The notes: generated by a model from the letters alone, not told the origin. Positions 25,755 through 35,219 are shown, counted from the first letter of the stretch. The stretch is DNA of 64,000 nt from Zoogloeaceae bacterium (GCA_024235675.1 JACKLZ010000002.1:248001-312000), one strand, 5' to 3'. Made by a program: numbers and translations.

Positions 25755-27791
25755 ATGACCGCCCGCCTCGCCACCGCCGCGCTCGACAGCCTGCGCGCCA
25801 ACGCACTGCGTTTCCTCGCCATCGACGCCGTCGAGTCCGCCAAATCCGGCCATCCCGGCCTGCCGATGGGCATGGCCGAGATCGCCGTTGCGCTGTGGAC
25901 GCGCCATCTCAGACACGACCCCGCCGACCCCGCCTGGGCCGATCGCGATCGCTTCGTGCTCTCCAACGGCCACGGCTCGATGCTGCTCTACGCCCTGCTG
26001 CATCTGACCGGCTACGACCTGCCGATCGACGAGATACGGCGCTTCCGCCAACTCGACAGCCGCTGCCCCGGCCACCCCGAGGTCGGCCACACGCCCGGCG
26101 TCGAGACCACCACCGGCCCGCTCGGCCAGGGCCTGGCCAACGCGGTGGGCATGGCGCTGGCCGAGAAGCGGCTGGCGGCCGAGTTCAACCGCCCCGGCCA
26201 CACCGTCGTCGACCACCGCAGCTGGGTGTTCCTCGGCGACGGCTGCCTGATGGAAGGCATCAGCCACGAGGCGGCCAGCATCGCCGGCGTGCAGCGCCTG
26301 TCCAAGCTCATCTGCCTGTGGGACGACAACCACATCTCCATCGACGGCGACGTCGCCGGCTGGTTTGCCGACGATACCCCGGCGCGCTTCCGCGCCTATG
26401 GCTGGAACGTGGTCGAGCGCGTCGACGGCCATCAGGTCGAGGCGGTGGACCGCGCCATCCGCGAGGCGCTGGCCAACGCCGACAACGACATCGGCCCCAC
26501 CCTCATCTGCTGCCGCACCACCATCGGCAAGGGCAGCCCGACGCGCGCCGGCACGGCGGGCGTGCACGGCGCCCCGCTGGGCGCCGAAGAGATCGCCGCC
26601 ACCCGCGCCGCGCTCGACTGGCCGCACCCGCCCTTCGTGGTGCCCGACGAAATCCGTGAGAGCTTCGACGCCCGTGACCGCGGCGCCCGCCAGCATGCCG
26701 ACTGGCAGGCACGCTTCGCCGCCTACCGCACGGCATACCCCGAACTGGCGGCCGAATTCCAGCGCCGCCAGCGCGGCGACCTGCCGGTGAGCTGGCGGGT
26801 GTTGAGCACCGCTTTGCTGCGCCGTGCGCACAACGACGGCGCCACCATCGCCAGCCGCAAAGCCAGCCAGATCGCCATCGAGCGCATCGCCCGCGCCCTG
26901 CCCGAGCTGCTCGGCGGCTCGGCCGACCTGACCCACTCCAATCTCACCGACTGGCCCGGCTGCGGCGCGCTGGTCGCCGACCCGCACGCCACGCACCCCG
27001 GCCGCCACATCCACTGGGGCGTGCGCGAATTCGGCATGGCCGCCGCGCTCAACGGCATTGCCCTGCACGGCGGCCACCTGCCCTTCGGCGCCACCTTTCT
27101 GGTGTTTTCCGACTACGCCCGCAACGCCATCCGCATGAGCGCGCTGATGCGCCTGCGCGTGGTGTACGTGATGACGCACGACGCCATCAACCTGGGCGAA
27201 GACGGCCCCACCCACCAGCCGGTCGAACACCTGCCCGCGCTGCGCCTGATCCCCCACCTCGACGTCTGGCGCCCCTGCGACGCGGTCGAAACCCAGGCCG
27301 CCTGGAACGCCGGCGTCACACGGCGCGACGGCCCCAGCCTGCTCGCCCTGTCGCGCCAGGCCCTGCCCCACCAGCCGCGCAGCGACGCACAGCTCGACGC
27401 CATCGCACGCGGCGCATATGTGCTCGCCGACGCCGACGCACCGCAACTGGTGATGATCGCCACCGGCGCCGAAGTGGCGCTGGCCATGGCCGCGCGCGAG
27501 CGCCTGGCCGCCGAGGGCATCGCCGCACGCGTGGTGTCGATGCCCTGCACCGGCGCTTTCGACCGGCAAGACGCCACCTGGCGCAAGGCCGTGCTGCCGC
27601 CCGCCGTGCCGCGCCTGGCCATCGAAGCCGCACAGCCGGACCTGTGGTGGAAGACCCTCGCCGGCGCCCCGCGCAGCGCCGTGATCGGCATCGACCGCTT
27701 CGGCGAATCCGCCCCCGCCGACGCATTGGCCGAGCGCTTCGGTTTCACCATCGAGGCGATCGTGGCAGCGGCAAAGGATCTCGTCACGTAG
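25755..27791 (+). CDS. cbbT: Transketolase
   Basis: The 678-residue thiamine-diphosphate enzyme moves two-carbon units between sugar phosphates. The N-terminal PP domain carries KSGHPGLPMGMA and the ThDP/metal motif GDGCLMEG followed by WDDNHIS. The pyrimidine domain holds EFGMAAALNGIALHGG with the catalytic Glu, and DGPTHQPVE; a C-terminal domain follows. The TAG stop is supplied by a GTAGG element. Confidence 0.97.
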   Translation: MTARLATAALDSLRANALRFLAIDAVESAKSGHPGLPMGMAEIAVALWTRHLRHDPADPAWADRDRFVLSNGHGSMLLYALLHLTGYDLPIDEIRRFRQLDSRCPGHPEVGHTPGVETTTGPLGQGLANAVGMALAEKRLAAEFNRPGHTVVDHRSWVFLGDGCLMEGISHEAASIAGVQRLSKLICLWDDNHISIDGDVAGWFADDTPARFRAYGWNVVERVDGHQVEAVDRAIREALANADNDIGPTLICCRTTIGKGSPTRAGTAGVHGAPLGAEEIAATRAALDWPHPPFVVPDEIRESFDARDRGARQHADWQARFAAYRTAYPELAAEFQRRQRGDLPVSWRVLSTALLRRAHNDGATIASRKASQIAIERIARALPELLGGSADLTHSNLTDWPGCGALVADPHATHPGRHIHWGVREFGMAAALNGIALHGGHLPFGATFLVFSDYARNAIRMSALMRLRVVYVMTHDAINLGEDGPTHQPVEHLPALRLIPHLDVWRPCDAVETQAAWNAGVTRRDGPSLLALSRQALPHQPRSDAQLDAIARGAYVLADADAPQLVMIATGAEVALAMAARERLAAEGIAARVVSMPCTGAFDRQDATWRKAVLPPAVPRLAIEAAQPDLWWKTLAGAPRSAVIGIDRFGESAPADALAERFGFTIEAIVAAAKDLVT

Positions 27792-27817
27792 GGCGGAAAA
27801 GCGCAGCGCCTTCCGCC
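27788..27817. repeat. GTAGG palindrome overlapping the cbbT stop
   Basis: GTAG at 27788-27791 contains the transketolase stop codon. GGCGGAA (27792-27798) then pairs with TTCCGCC (27811-27817) around an AAGCGCAGCGCC-like loop. Confidence 0.7.
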
Positions 27818-27896
27818 ATCGCGCCTCACGCGGGGCATGGCGGATGACGCGCCTGCGAACGCACGACCACCGAATTCAAAACCACCGGAGAAATCC

Positions 27897-28910
27897 ATGA
27901 GCATCCGCATCGCCATCAACGGCTACGGTCGCATCGGCCGCAACGTGCTGCGCGCCTTCTACGAAGGTGGCAAGCGCCACCCCATCGAGATTGTCGCCAT
28001 CAACGACCTCGGCAGCCCCGACACCAACGCCCACCTCACCCGCCACGACAGCGTGCACGGCCGCTTCGGCCATGCGGTGGCGGTGGCCAACGGCCACCTG
28101 GTGGTCGACGACGACGTGATCCACGTCACCGCCGAGCGCGACCCGGCCAAACTGCCCTGGCGCGAGATGGGCGTGGACGTGGTACTCGAGTGCACCGGCC
28201 TGTTCACCAGCAAGGCCAGCGCCTCCGCGCATCTGGCCGCCGGTGCCGGCAAGGTGCTGATCTCCGCCCCCGGCGGTGCGGACGTCGACGCCACCATCGT
28301 CTATGGCGTGAACCACGACCGCCTTCGCGCCGCCCACCAGGTGGTCTCCAACGCCAGCTGCACCACCAACTGCCTCGCCCCGCTGGCCTGGGCGCTGCAC
28401 GGCCCGCTGGGCATCGAACGCGGGCTGATGACCACCGTGCATTCCTACACCAACGACCAGGTGCTGACCGACGTCTATCACGCCGACCTGCGCCGCGCCC
28501 GCAGCGCCACCTTGTCGCTCATCCCCACCAGAACCGGCGCCGCCGCCGCGGTCGGGCTGGTCATTCCCGAACTGGCCGGCCGCCTCGACGGCTTCGCCAT
28601 CCGCGTGCCCACGCCCAACGTCTCCTTCACCGACTTCACCTTCATCGCCCGCCGCGCCACCAGCCTCACCGAGGTAAACGACCTGGTGCGCGAAGCGGCG
28701 CACGGCCGGTTGGCCAGCATCCTCGCCGTCAACGACGAACCGCTGGTGAGTTGCGACTTCAACCACGACGCCCACTCCTCGATCTTCGATGCCACGCTCA
28801 CCCGCGTGGACGAAAACCTGGTGAAAGTCACCGCCTGGTACGACAACGAATGGGGCTTTTCCAACCGCATGCTCGACACCACCGTGGCCATGATGGAGGC
28901 AGCGCAATGA
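27897..28910 (+). CDS. cbbG: Glyceraldehyde-3-phosphate dehydrogenase
   Basis: The 337-residue enzyme has the NAD(P)-binding GYGRIGRNVLRA near the N terminus and the active-site Cys155 in SNASCTTNCLAPL. In the Calvin direction it reduces 1,3-bisphosphoglycerate. The ATG follows GGAG (27886-27889). It overlaps the next gene by ATGA, so GAPDH and phosphoglycerate kinase are coupled. Confidence 0.97.
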   Translation: MSIRIAINGYGRIGRNVLRAFYEGGKRHPIEIVAINDLGSPDTNAHLTRHDSVHGRFGHAVAVANGHLVVDDDVIHVTAERDPAKLPWREMGVDVVLECTGLFTSKASASAHLAAGAGKVLISAPGGADVDATIVYGVNHDRLRAAHQVVSNASCTTNCLAPLAWALHGPLGIERGLMTTVHSYTNDQVLTDVYHADLRRARSATLSLIPTRTGAAAAVGLVIPELAGRLDGFAIRVPTPNVSFTDFTFIARRATSLTEVNDLVREAAHGRLASILAVNDEPLVSCDFNHDAHSSIFDATLTRVDENLVKVTAWYDNEWGFSNRMLDTTVAMMEAAQ

Positions 28911-30124
28911 ACATCCTCAAACTCGAAGACCTCGCCCTGCGCGGCCAGCGCGTGTTCATCCGCGCCGACCTCAACGTGCCGATGACGCCCGACGGCGAAG
29001 TGGCCGACGACACCCGCCTGCGCGCCGTGCTGCCCGGCATCCGCCACTGCCTGGTCGCCGGCGCCGCGGTGATGATCACCTCGCACCTCGGCCGCCCGGT
29101 CGAAGGTGCGCTCACGCATGCCGACTCGCTCGCCCCGGTCGCCGTGCGCCTGTCCGAGCTGCTCGGCCAACCCGTGCCGCTGCTCGGCGACTGGACGCGC
29201 GGCAGCTTCCGGATTGAGCCCGGCGAAATCGTGCTGCTCGAAAACTGCCGCGGCAACGTCGGCGAAATGGCCAACGACGCCGCGCTGGCCGGCCGCATCG
29301 CCCGCTGGATCGACGTGTATGTGAACGACGCCTTCGCCGCCGCCCACCGCGCCCAATGCACCACCCACGCACTCGCCCTGGCCGCGCCCGTGGCCTGCGC
29401 CGGCCCGCTGCTGTGCGCCGAGCTCGAGACCCTCGGCCGCGCCCTGGCCCAGCCGGCTCGCCCGCTGGTAGCGGTGGTTGGCGGCTCGAAAGTGTCCACC
29501 AAGCTCACCGTGCTCGAACGCCTCGCCGACCAGGTCGACACCCTCATCGTCGGCGGCGGCATCGCCAACACCTTCATCGCCGCGCGCGGCCATGGCGTGG
29601 GCAGCTCGCTGTATGAACCGGCCCTGCTCGACGCCGCCCGCCGCATCACCGCGCGCCTGGCCGAACGCGGCGCCCGCCTGTGGCTGCCCGACGATGTCAT
29701 CACCGCCGAGCGCTGCGCCGCCGACATCAAACCTCACATCCGCGCCACCAACGCCGTGCCGCCCGGCGAGATGATCCTCGACGTCGGCCCGGCCAGCGAC
29801 GCGGCCATCGAGGACATCATGCTCGGCGCCGGCACCATCGTCTGGAACGGCCCGCTCGGCGTCTTCGAGCTGCCGCCCTTCGCCGCCGGCACCCGCGCCC
29901 TCGCCCGCGCCATCGCCGCCAGCCCCGCCCACAGCATCGCCGGTGGCGGCGACACGCTGGCCGCCATCGCCGCCTTCGGCGTCACCAACGCCATCGACAC
30001 CATCTCCACCGGCGGCGGCGCGTTTCTTGAATTTCTCGAAGGCCGCGAACTACCCGCCGTTGCCGCCCTCAAGGCCCGCGCCAGCGGACGGCAGCGCCGG
30101 CCCACAACGATGGCCACCGCGTAG
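28907..30124 (+). CDS. cbbK: Phosphoglycerate kinase
   Basis: The 405-residue two-domain kinase has the N-terminal 3-phosphoglycerate site RADLNVPM and SHLGRP, and the C-terminal nucleotide site WNGPLGVFE and GGGDT. The start is the ATG within ATGA at the end of cbbG; longer in-frame sequence lies inside cbbG. The TAG stop falls inside a dispersed palindrome, and the last about 15 residues (SGRQRRPTTMATA) look like a non-conserved tail created near that insertion. Confidence 0.96.
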   Translation: MNILKLEDLALRGQRVFIRADLNVPMTPDGEVADDTRLRAVLPGIRHCLVAGAAVMITSHLGRPVEGALTHADSLAPVAVRLSELLGQPVPLLGDWTRGSFRIEPGEIVLLENCRGNVGEMANDAALAGRIARWIDVYVNDAFAAAHRAQCTTHALALAAPVACAGPLLCAELETLGRALAQPARPLVAVVGGSKVSTKLTVLERLADQVDTLIVGGGIANTFIAARGHGVGSSLYEPALLDAARRITARLAERGARLWLPDDVITAERCAADIKPHIRATNAVPPGEMILDVGPASDAAIEDIMLGAGTIVWNGPLGVFELPPFAAGTRALARAIAASPAHSIAGGGDTLAAIAAFGVTNAIDTISTGGGAFLEFLEGRELPAVAALKARASGRQRRPTTMATA

Positions 30125-30237
30125 CTTGGGTTGAGCAACGCGAAGCCCAACAAGCCACGCCAGAGGTGGGCACACCGCCCGCTGGGCTTCGCTTCGCTCA
30201 ACCCAACCTACATCCGTAGGGCGGGTTTCAACCCGCC
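30121..30237. repeat. Two dispersed palindromes after cbbK
   Basis: A long inverted repeat (30121-30212; GGGTTGAGC...GCTCAACCC, with inner GCGAAGCCC/GGGCTTCGC) is followed directly by GTAGG plus GGCGGGTT-TC-AACCCGCC (30216-30237). The first supplies the cbbK stop codon. Confidence 0.85.
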
Positions 30238-30296
30238 AAACCCAATCCCCCAACGGCGGGCACCACCCCGCCAAACAGAAACCCAGGAGACCTCCC

Positions 30297-31340
30297 ATGG
30301 CCATGATCGCCCTGCGCCAACTGCTCGACCACGCCGCCGAACACAGCTACGGCGTGCCCGCCTTCAACATCAACAACATGGAACAGATCCAGGCCATCAT
30401 GGCCGCCGCCGACGCCACCGACAGCCCCGTCATCCTTCAGGCCAGCGCCGGCGCGCGCGGCTACGCCGGCGAAGCCTACCTGCGCAAAATGGTCGAAGCC
30501 GCGGCTGAACAACACCCCCATCTTCCCATCTGCCTGCACCAGGACCACGGCGCCAGCCCCGCCATCTGCCAGCAATCCATCCGCTCAGGCTTCACCAGCG
30601 TGATGATGGACGGCTCGCTGCGCGACGACATGAAAACCCCGGCCAGCTATGCCTATAACGTCGAAGTGACGCAAAAGGTGGTCGAAATGGCCCACGCCGT
30701 CGGCGTCAGTGTCGAAGGCGAACTGGGCTGCCTTGGCTCGCTTGAAACCGGCCAGGCCGGCGAAGAAGACGGCGTCGGCGCCGACGGCGTGCTCGCCCCC
30801 GACCAACTCCTCACCGACCCCGCCGAGGCCGCCGACTTCGTCGCCGCCACCGGCGTCGACGCCCTCGCCGTCGCCATCGGCACCAGCCACGGCGCCTACA
30901 AATTCACCCGCCCGCCCACCGGCGACATCCTCGCCATCGACCGCATCCGCGCCATCCACCAGCGCATCCCCAACACCCATCTGGTCATGCACGGCTCCTC
31001 CAGCGTCCCGCAAGAATGGCTCGCCATCTTCCGCGAATACGGCGGTGAAATTGGCGAGACCTACGGCGTGCCCGTCGAAACCATCGTCGACGGCATCAAG
31101 CGCGGCGTGCGCAAGATCAACATCGACACCGACCTGCGTCTGGCCATGAGCAGCGCCATCCGCCGCCTCGCCGTCGAACACAAAAGCGAATTCGATCCCC
31201 GCAAATTCTTCAAAGCCGGCCGCGACGCCGCCCGCCAGATATGCCAGGCGCGCTTCGAGGCCTTTGGGACGGCGGGACACGCGAGCCGGATCCGGATCGT
31301 GCCGCTGGAGGAGATGGCCAGGCGGTATGCCACGCGGTAA
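30297..31340 (+). CDS. cbbA: Fructose-bisphosphate aldolase, class II
   Basis: The 347-residue zinc aldolase of the CbbA subtype has zinc ligand His81, catalytic Asp83 and His84 in CLHQDHG, further metal ligands in EGELGCLG and MHGSSSVP, and the phosphate site NIDTDLR. It makes fructose- and sedoheptulose-bisphosphates in the cycle. AGGAGA lies 6 bases before the first of two ATGs. It is the last gene of the cbb operon. Confidence 0.97.
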   Translation: MAMIALRQLLDHAAEHSYGVPAFNINNMEQIQAIMAAADATDSPVILQASAGARGYAGEAYLRKMVEAAAEQHPHLPICLHQDHGASPAICQQSIRSGFTSVMMDGSLRDDMKTPASYAYNVEVTQKVVEMAHAVGVSVEGELGCLGSLETGQAGEEDGVGADGVLAPDQLLTDPAEAADFVAATGVDALAVAIGTSHGAYKFTRPPTGDILAIDRIRAIHQRIPNTHLVMHGSSSVPQEWLAIFREYGGEIGETYGVPVETIVDGIKRGVRKINIDTDLRLAMSSAIRRLAVEHKSEFDPRKFFKAGRDAARQICQARFEAFGTAGHASRIRIVPLEEMARRYATR

Positions 31341-31396
31341 TCAGCGCAGCGCCCGCCGTGGCGGCCGCAACTCGGCCCCACGCCCGACCGCCGTAC

Positions 31397-31420
31397 AACC
31401 CGCCCGCGTGGCGGGTTTTT
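31397..31420 (+). terminator. Rho-independent terminator of the cbb operon
   Basis: AACCCGCC (31397-31404) pairs with GGCGGGTT (31410-31417) and runs into TTTTT. Confidence 0.9.
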
Positions 31421-31462
31421 GTTACGCTCGCCCCGTGCGCACTGCGCTGTTGGCAACGCCCG

Positions 31463-31669
31463 CTAGTCGAGCCGGAACCCCACCTTCAGCTTGACCTGGT
31501 AATGCGCGATCTTGCCGTCCGCAATGTGGCCGCGCGACTCGATGACTTCGTACCAGTCGAGATGATCGACGGTTTCAGCTGCGCGGGCGATGGCGCTGCG
31601 GATGGCGTCGTCGGTACCGATAGCGGACGAGCCGGCCAGCTCGATAATCTTGTACACATGCGCGCTCAT
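31463..31669 (-). CDS. Dodecin family flavin-binding protein
   Basis: The 68-residue protein starts MSAHVYKIIELAGSS behind an AGGAG site. It has the dodecin beta-alpha-beta-beta pattern with the flavin-stacking Trp (VDHLDWYEVIESRGHI) and the C-terminal YQVKLKVGF strand. Dodecins form hollow 12-mers that store or buffer riboflavin or FMN. Longer in-frame sequence upstream is not conserved and was excluded. It stands alone between the cbb terminator and marC. Confidence 0.92.
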   Translation of the reverse strand: MSAHVYKIIELAGSSAIGTDDAIRSAIARAAETVDHLDWYEVIESRGHIADGKIAHYQVKLKVGFRLD

Positions 31670-31891
31670 GGCGGTCTCCTGGGTCGGGGTGTGTCTGAGC
31701 CCAGTATAGGTAGCCATGCCCGGCCTTGCCGCGTGGCGACGATATTCCGTCGGCCTGCGGCACTTTAGCGAAAACCGGCTGTCTTTCATTGAGCCAGGCG
31801 GCAGCATCCCGGCCGAGGCGATATACCCACCGAGCCGGACACAACAACAAAGAATGACGCGCGCACTGCCGCGCCCCCTCAAGGAAACACC

Positions 31892-32506
31892 ATGCTAGAA
31901 AAACTGGGCCAGGATGCACTCATCATCTGGGCCACCATCGACCCGATCGGCACGATGGCACTATTCACCGCCCTCACCGCGCATCTGTCGGCCGAAAACC
32001 GCCGCCGCACCGCCTACAAGACCGTGCTCTACGCGGGCGCGGTACTGCTCGGCTCCATCGTGATCGGGCAGCTGATCCTCGGCGCCATGGGCATTCGTAT
32101 GGCCTCCTTCCAGCTCAGCGGCGGCGTCATTCTGTTTCTCTTTGGTCTGAAGATGATCTTCGGCTCCGACACGCCCTCGCCGCGGCAAGAACCCGAGCAC
32201 GACATCGCCGTGTTCCCGCTGGCCATCCCGGCCACCGCCACGCCCGGCGCGATCCTCGCGGTGATCCTGCTGACCGACAATCATGTCCATCCGATTCCGG
32301 TGCAGATCGGCACGGCGCTGGTCACCATCGCCATCCTCGGGGTCACCTTGCTCCTGCTGTTGATGTCGACCCGGATCATCAAGCTGATCGGCGTGAGCGG
32401 CGCCTCGATCCTGACTCGCGTGATGGGCATGATTCTGGCCGCGTTCTCTGTCGAGCTCGCAATGAACGCACTCGGCATCGGCCAATGGATCTCGCCGCCT
32501 CAGTAA
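31892..32506 (+). CDS. MarC-family integral membrane protein
   Basis: The 204-residue protein has six hydrophobic helices with the family motifs ATIDPIGTMALFTALTA and SGGVILFLFGLKMIFG. MarC/YhgN/YchE proteins were once linked to drug resistance, but their function is unproven. Spacing to the next gene is 42 bases. Confidence 0.9.
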   Translation: MLEKLGQDALIIWATIDPIGTMALFTALTAHLSAENRRRTAYKTVLYAGAVLLGSIVIGQLILGAMGIRMASFQLSGGVILFLFGLKMIFGSDTPSPRQEPEHDIAVFPLAIPATATPGAILAVILLTDNHVHPIPVQIGTALVTIAILGVTLLLLLMSTRIIKLIGVSGASILTRVMGMILAAFSVELAMNALGIGQWISPPQ

Positions 32507-32548
32507 GCGCATTGCCCTCCATGCCCCCGGCCACACAAGGAAACCATT

Positions 32549-33193
32549 ATGCCAAGCGCCTCAAAGTTCTGGGACCGGATTGCCGAACGCTACGCCAGGC
32601 AGCCGATCGCTGACGAAGCGGCGTATCAAAAAAAGCTGCAGCTCACCCGCGAACATTTCACGCCCGACATGCGCGTGCTCGAATTCGGCTGCGGCACCGG
32701 CTCCACCGCGCTCGTCCTTGCGCCCCATGTCGCGCATATCCACGCCATCGACATCTCGCCGAAAATGCTCGACATCGCCCGGCAAAAAGCAGCGGCGAAT
32801 CACATCGACAATGTCACGTTCGAGCTCGCGAGCATTGATGCACTGGACGCCACCGAGCCGCGCTTCAATGCCGTAATGGGGCACAGCATTCTGCATTTGC
32901 TCGACAACAAGGATGAGACCATCGCCAAGGTCTACCGCCTGCTCACACCCGGCGGCGTCTTTGTCAGCAGCACCATGTGTATTGCCGACTCGTTCAAGAT
33001 GCGGATGATCAAGGCTGTGGTGTCTGTCGGCGCCCTCTTTGGCCTCCTGCCGCAGCTGCGCGCATTCACCCAAAAGGCGCTGCTCAACAGCTTCACCACG
33101 GCCGGTTTTGAGATTGCGCATCAATGGCAGCCCAAGCCCAACAGCGCTGTCTTCATCATCGCCAGAAAACCGGCCGGCCCCACACGCCCCTGA
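32549..33193 (+). CDS. Class I SAM-dependent methyltransferase
   Basis: The 214-residue Rossmann-type methyltransferase has motif I VLEFGCGTGSTAL (about 39-51), the acidic SAM ligand in IHAIDISPKML and a motif IV-like VMGHSILHLL. It resembles the methyltransf_11/UbiE-like group, and the substrate is not assignable. AAGGAAA precedes the ATG. It ends 88 bases before rlmA. Confidence 0.88.
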   Translation: MPSASKFWDRIAERYARQPIADEAAYQKKLQLTREHFTPDMRVLEFGCGTGSTALVLAPHVAHIHAIDISPKMLDIARQKAAANHIDNVTFELASIDALDATEPRFNAVMGHSILHLLDNKDETIAKVYRLLTPGGVFVSSTMCIADSFKMRMIKAVVSVGALFGLLPQLRAFTQKALLNSFTTAGFEIAHQWQPKPNSAVFIIARKPAGPTRP

Positions 33194-33281
33194 CGCCAGC
33201 CCCTTACACACAGGCGCCACGGCTTTCCTGCCCTACAATGACGGCTCTCCGTTTCAGCCGCCCTCACAAAACACCCAACGC

Positions 33282-34124
33282 ATGCGCATCACTGCCTTCG
33301 ACCGCCTGGCCTGCCCCCTTGACGGCGCCCCTTTGCAGCGCGACGGCGCCGCGTGGCGCTGCATCGATGGCCACAGTTTTGACGTCGCCAGCCAGGGCTA
33401 TGTACACCTGCTGCCGGTGCAACAAAAGCGCTCGCGCGACCCCGGCGACAGCAAGGCCATGGTCGCCGCCCGGCGCCGCTTCCTGAATGCCGGCCACTAC
33501 CAGCCAATCGCCGACGCAGTGAGCCGAACCGTCCTGGCCGGCCTCCCGGCGGACGGCGCAAGCTGCCTGGACGCGGGCTGCGGCGAGGGCTACTACCTGC
33601 GCCAGCTCGCCGCGGCGGCGGACGACGACGACCGCACACTGTCCATCCTCGGGCTCGACATCTCGAAATGGGCCACCCTCTCGGCGGCCAAACAGGATGC
33701 ACGCCCCACCTGGGTGGTCGGCAGCAACGCCCGATTGCCGGTACTGACCGGCACGCTCGACCGGGTGCTATGCCTGTTCGGCTTTCCGGTGTATGCCGAA
33801 TTCGCCCGCGTGCTCAAGCCGGGCGGCCAGTTGCTGCAGGTCGACGCCGGGCCCGACCACCTGCGCGAACTGCGCGAAATCATCTACCCCACCATCAAAC
33901 CGGAGCGCCCCGCCGAAACACAGGCGCCCACCGGTTTCACCGCCTTGAGCCCCGAGACACTTCGCTACCCGCTGACGATCACCGGCGAAGCCTCGATTAC
34001 CGACCTGCTGGTCATGACCCCGCACTTCTACCGTGCCAGCGCCGAAGGCCGCGCAAAGGCCGCCGCGCTGAGCTCAATCTCGCTGACCGTAGACCTGCGC
34101 CTGACACGCTATCTGCGGGCCTGA
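33282..34124 (+). CDS. rlmA: 23S rRNA (guanine-N1) methyltransferase, RlmA type
   Basis: The 280-residue enzyme has the N-terminal treble-clef zinc region (CPLDGAPL...CIDGHSFD), the diagnostic YVHLLPVQQKRSRDPGDSKAM block and the SAM motif CLDAGCGEGYYL. RlmA methylates N1 of G745 in helix 35 of 23S rRNA. Cys11, Cys27 and His31 are present, but the second zinc cysteine of the E. coli protein is Asp14 here, so zinc binding may be altered. The ATG directly precedes the conserved start. Confidence 0.9.
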   Translation: MRITAFDRLACPLDGAPLQRDGAAWRCIDGHSFDVASQGYVHLLPVQQKRSRDPGDSKAMVAARRRFLNAGHYQPIADAVSRTVLAGLPADGASCLDAGCGEGYYLRQLAAAADDDDRTLSILGLDISKWATLSAAKQDARPTWVVGSNARLPVLTGTLDRVLCLFGFPVYAEFARVLKPGGQLLQVDAGPDHLRELREIIYPTIKPERPAETQAPTGFTALSPETLRYPLTITGEASITDLLVMTPHFYRASAEGRAKAAALSSISLTVDLRLTRYLRA

Positions 34125-34247
34125 ACGGACCGTCGGTCAGTCAAGCCCAACCAAAACGGAGATCGATGCGTTCAACAGAACACAGGTCGTGATTCGATAG
34201 ACACCACGCCCGCACCACCCTCACCCCCGACAAGGGAGAAACCCAGC

Positions 34248-35132
34248 ATGCGCCACCCGCTCATCGCCGCCCTCCTGGTACTGCTCGCGCTACCAACCGA
34301 GGCCGGCCCCCTGCGCGACCGGATCGCCGAGCGCCGCCAGCAGGCCGCGCCGTACGAGCAATTGAGCGACGTCGCCTACGGCCCGCACGAGCGCCACCGC
34401 TTCGACATCTATCTACCCAAACCTCGCCCGACCGGCGCGCCGATCATCCTGCTGGTGCACGGTGGCGGCTGGCGCCATGGCGACAAGGCCGCCGACAGCG
34501 TGGTCGAACACAAGGTGCGTCACTGGGTGAGCCAGGGAGTGATCCTGGTGTCGACCAATTACCGCCTGCTGCCCGAGACCGGGCCACTCGACCAGGTGCA
34601 GGACATCGCTCGCGCACTGGCCGCGGTGCAACAGCAGGCCGCTGGCTGGGGCGGTGATCCGTCGCGCGTGGTGTTGATGGGACATTCGGCTGGTGCACAT
34701 CTGGTGGCCCTGCTCGGCGCGCGCCCCGACCAGCTCCGCGCCGCCGGCGCGCAGCCGTGGATGAGCACCGTGGCGCTCGACAGCGCCGCACTGGATGTGC
34801 CGGCCATCATGCAGCGCAGACATCCGCGCCTCTATGACCAAGCCTTTGGCGACGACCCGGCGCGCTGGCGCGACGCCTCCCCCATCGACCAGCAACGCAC
34901 TGCCGGCCCGCCGCTGCTGGCCGTGTGCTCCACCGAGCGCAAGGACAGCCCCTGCACCCAAGCCGACGCCTTTGCAGCGGCAACCCGGCCACTCGGCATG
35001 CGCGTCGAGGTTTTGCCACAAGCGCGCTCGCATCGCGAGATCAATGTCGATCTGGGCGACGATGCGGCCTATACCGGCGCGGTGGACGCCTTCCTGCGCA
35101 GCGTGAATGCGCGCTGGCCCATCGCACGCTGA
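34248..35132 (+). CDS. Exported alpha/beta-hydrolase (esterase/lipase, HGGG type)
   Basis: The 294-residue protein has a signal peptide (1-19, ending TEA), the oxyanion-hole motif VHGGGWRHGD and nucleophile elbow GHSAG with its Ser. A candidate catalytic Asp/His lies near the C terminus (RSHREI). It belongs to the hormone-sensitive-lipase/BD-FAE-like carboxylesterases; the substrate is unknown. AGGGAGAAA precedes the ATG. Confidence 0.85.
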   Translation: MRHPLIAALLVLLALPTEAGPLRDRIAERRQQAAPYEQLSDVAYGPHERHRFDIYLPKPRPTGAPIILLVHGGGWRHGDKAADSVVEHKVRHWVSQGVILVSTNYRLLPETGPLDQVQDIARALAAVQQQAAGWGGDPSRVVLMGHSAGAHLVALLGARPDQLRAAGAQPWMSTVALDSAALDVPAIMQRRHPRLYDQAFGDDPARWRDASPIDQQRTAGPPLLAVCSTERKDSPCTQADAFAAATRPLGMRVEVLPQARSHREINVDLGDDAAYTGAVDAFLRSVNARWPIAR

Positions 35133-35183
35133 GCAGCCGCTACCCCTCGGTCACACCCGCGTCCCGCGATTTTTTCACCGCTC

Positions 35184-35219
35184 CAAGCCCGCCTCGGTGC
35201 AGACGCCGAGGCGGGCTTG
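35184..35219. terminator. Strong hairpin after the esterase gene
   Basis: CAAGCCCGCCTCGG (35184-35197) pairs perfectly with 35206-35219 around 8 bases. The T-run is weak (CTTAC), but the left side is preceded by T6, so it may also stop antisense transcription. Confidence 0.65.

Noticed and set aside
24723..27569. Very long open frame (about 948 codons) on the minus strand across cbbP and cbbT
   Set aside because: It is antisense to two certain genes in GC-rich DNA, has biased low-complexity composition (Gly/Val/His/Ala rich) and no recognisable domain.
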